A stretch of 64,000 bases of DNA from Candidatus Rokubacteria bacterium 13_1_40CM_69_27 (GTDB lineage Bacteria > Methylomirabilota > Methylomirabilia > Rokubacteriales > CSP1-6): contig MNEF01000101.1 in assembly GCA_001917535.1 (NCBI GenBank), forward strand, positions 1 through 64,000. The letters are read 5' to 3'. Below, piece by piece: positions 63,580-64,000 of this stretch. Within the stretch, counting starts at the first letter, position 1. Every line of letters starts with the position of its first letter. The translations under genes were made by a program, and so were the position numbers. The notes under the pieces are model-generated. The model was not told the origin of the DNA, did no database searches, and saw nothing but the letters and a program-made list of their open reading frames with translations.

Positions 63580-64000
63580 TCACACATTCTCGGGCACCTT
63601 CCTGCGCCGCTTCTCCCTGTGCGCGGCCCACCACCCGAGTACGGTGAGGATCACGCCGAGCGCGAGCGGAAACGGATGCAGGTTCACCGTGAGACCGATG
63701 GGCAGAGTATAGTCGATCGGGGCGGTGATTGGGCCGAGCCAGTTGCGGACGAAGTGGTCCTCGAGAACCATCTCACCCGCCACCTTGCCGAGGATCCCGC
63801 CGCCCAACCACACGATCCACGCGTGGCGATTCATCAGCCGCGCCAGTAGCCCAGCGCCCCAGATGACGATCGGCAGCGACAGTGCGATGCCGAACACGAT
63901 CAGCAGAAAATCCCCGTGCGCCGCGGCGGCGACGGCCAGCACGTTGTCGAGGCTCATCGTCACGTCCGCGACGATGATGATCCAGATCGCCTCCCAGAGG
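63580..64000 (-). CDS. TerC-family membrane protein, 5' end cut by window
   Basis: The frame is open to the right edge, reading LWEAIWIIIVADVTMSLDNV, the TerC/YjbE start motif with the DNV triad. Three or four membrane helices follow (LLIVFGIALSLPIVIWGAGL, WIVWLGGGILGKVAGEMVLE, PLALGVILTVLGWW), and a basic tail. Members are linked to tellurite resistance or manganese export. It ends nine bases before the GntR start. Confidence 0.8.
   Translation of the reverse strand, partial: LWEAIWIIIVADVTMSLDNVLAVAAAAHGDFLLIVFGIALSLPIVIWGAGLLARLMNRHAWIVWLGGGILGKVAGEMVLEDHFVRNWLGPITAPIDYTLPIGLTVNLHPFPLALGVILTVLGWWAAHREKRRRKVPENV

Overview
The window is 64 kb of very GC-rich bacterial chromosome, tightly packed and almost entirely transcribed from the minus strand. 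Gene content suggests an aerobic, respiring member of the Rokubacteria/NC10 (Methylomirabilota) or deltaproteobacteria-like lineages. It carries a complete alternative complex III (ActA-F), a cysteine-type membrane-linked formate dehydrogenase, a HemQ/chlorite-dismutase-family protein, C5-pathway heme genes, pyruvate phosphate dikinase and the gene order ilvBNC-psd-pssA-leuA-(leuCD)-leuB-asd-truA. The taxonomic guess rests on gene order and style only; no search was run.

Layout. 1-2 kb: a cut-off DinB gene, a broken alpha/beta hydrolase and a secreted FecR-domain gene behind a near-perfect sigma-54 promoter. 2-7.7 kb: moaA, hemQ, a radical SAM gene, rtcB, lgt. 8.3-9.5 kb: tRNA-Gly, tRNA-Cys and an odd short-variable-loop tRNA(UAA), the last lying inside a decayed HTH-LAGLIDADG endonuclease gene. 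9.5-13.4 kb: galT, gpsA, plsY, pgsA, comB. 13.4-23.9 kb: argGFDB, hslUV, xerC, topA, dprA. 23.9-26 kb: cpoB/ybgF and moeA. 26-33.2 kb: act operon. 33.3-41.6 kb: heme synthesis (ccsA-hemA-C-D-B and hemL) interleaved with a CysO/CysM/JAMM cysteine module and an Rrf2 regulator. 41.7-49 kb: fdhE, fdhCBA, two small proteins, fdhD. 49.2-58.8 kb: truA, asd and branched-chain amino-acid and phospholipid genes. 58.9-64 kb: a DapA-family lyase, ppdK, a GntR/FadR-type regulator and a cut-off TerC-family membrane protein.

How the genes work together. Formate oxidised by FdhABC probably feeds quinol to ActA-F, which passes electrons to cytochrome c. MoaA, MoeA, FdhD and FdhE supply and mature the molybdenum enzyme. 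The hem genes, HemQ and CcsA supply heme and cytochrome assembly. CysO, CysM and the JAMM protease form a protein-bound cysteine pathway. Many neighbouring genes overlap by four bases (ATGA or GTGA).

The most unusual signals are: (1) a tRNA(UAA) of class I shape embedded in frame in a LAGLIDADG gene; (2) two families of short repeats lying between co-directional genes, apparently inserted where stop and start codons overlapped, several with duplication of the junction, one of which seems to have fused a JAMM protease to HemL; (3) a 29-codon relic of leuC between leuA and leuB; (4) a FadR-type operator (TGGTCTGACCA) inside the formate dehydrogenase promoter; (5) AT-rich patches in GC-rich genes, three of them over conserved motifs.
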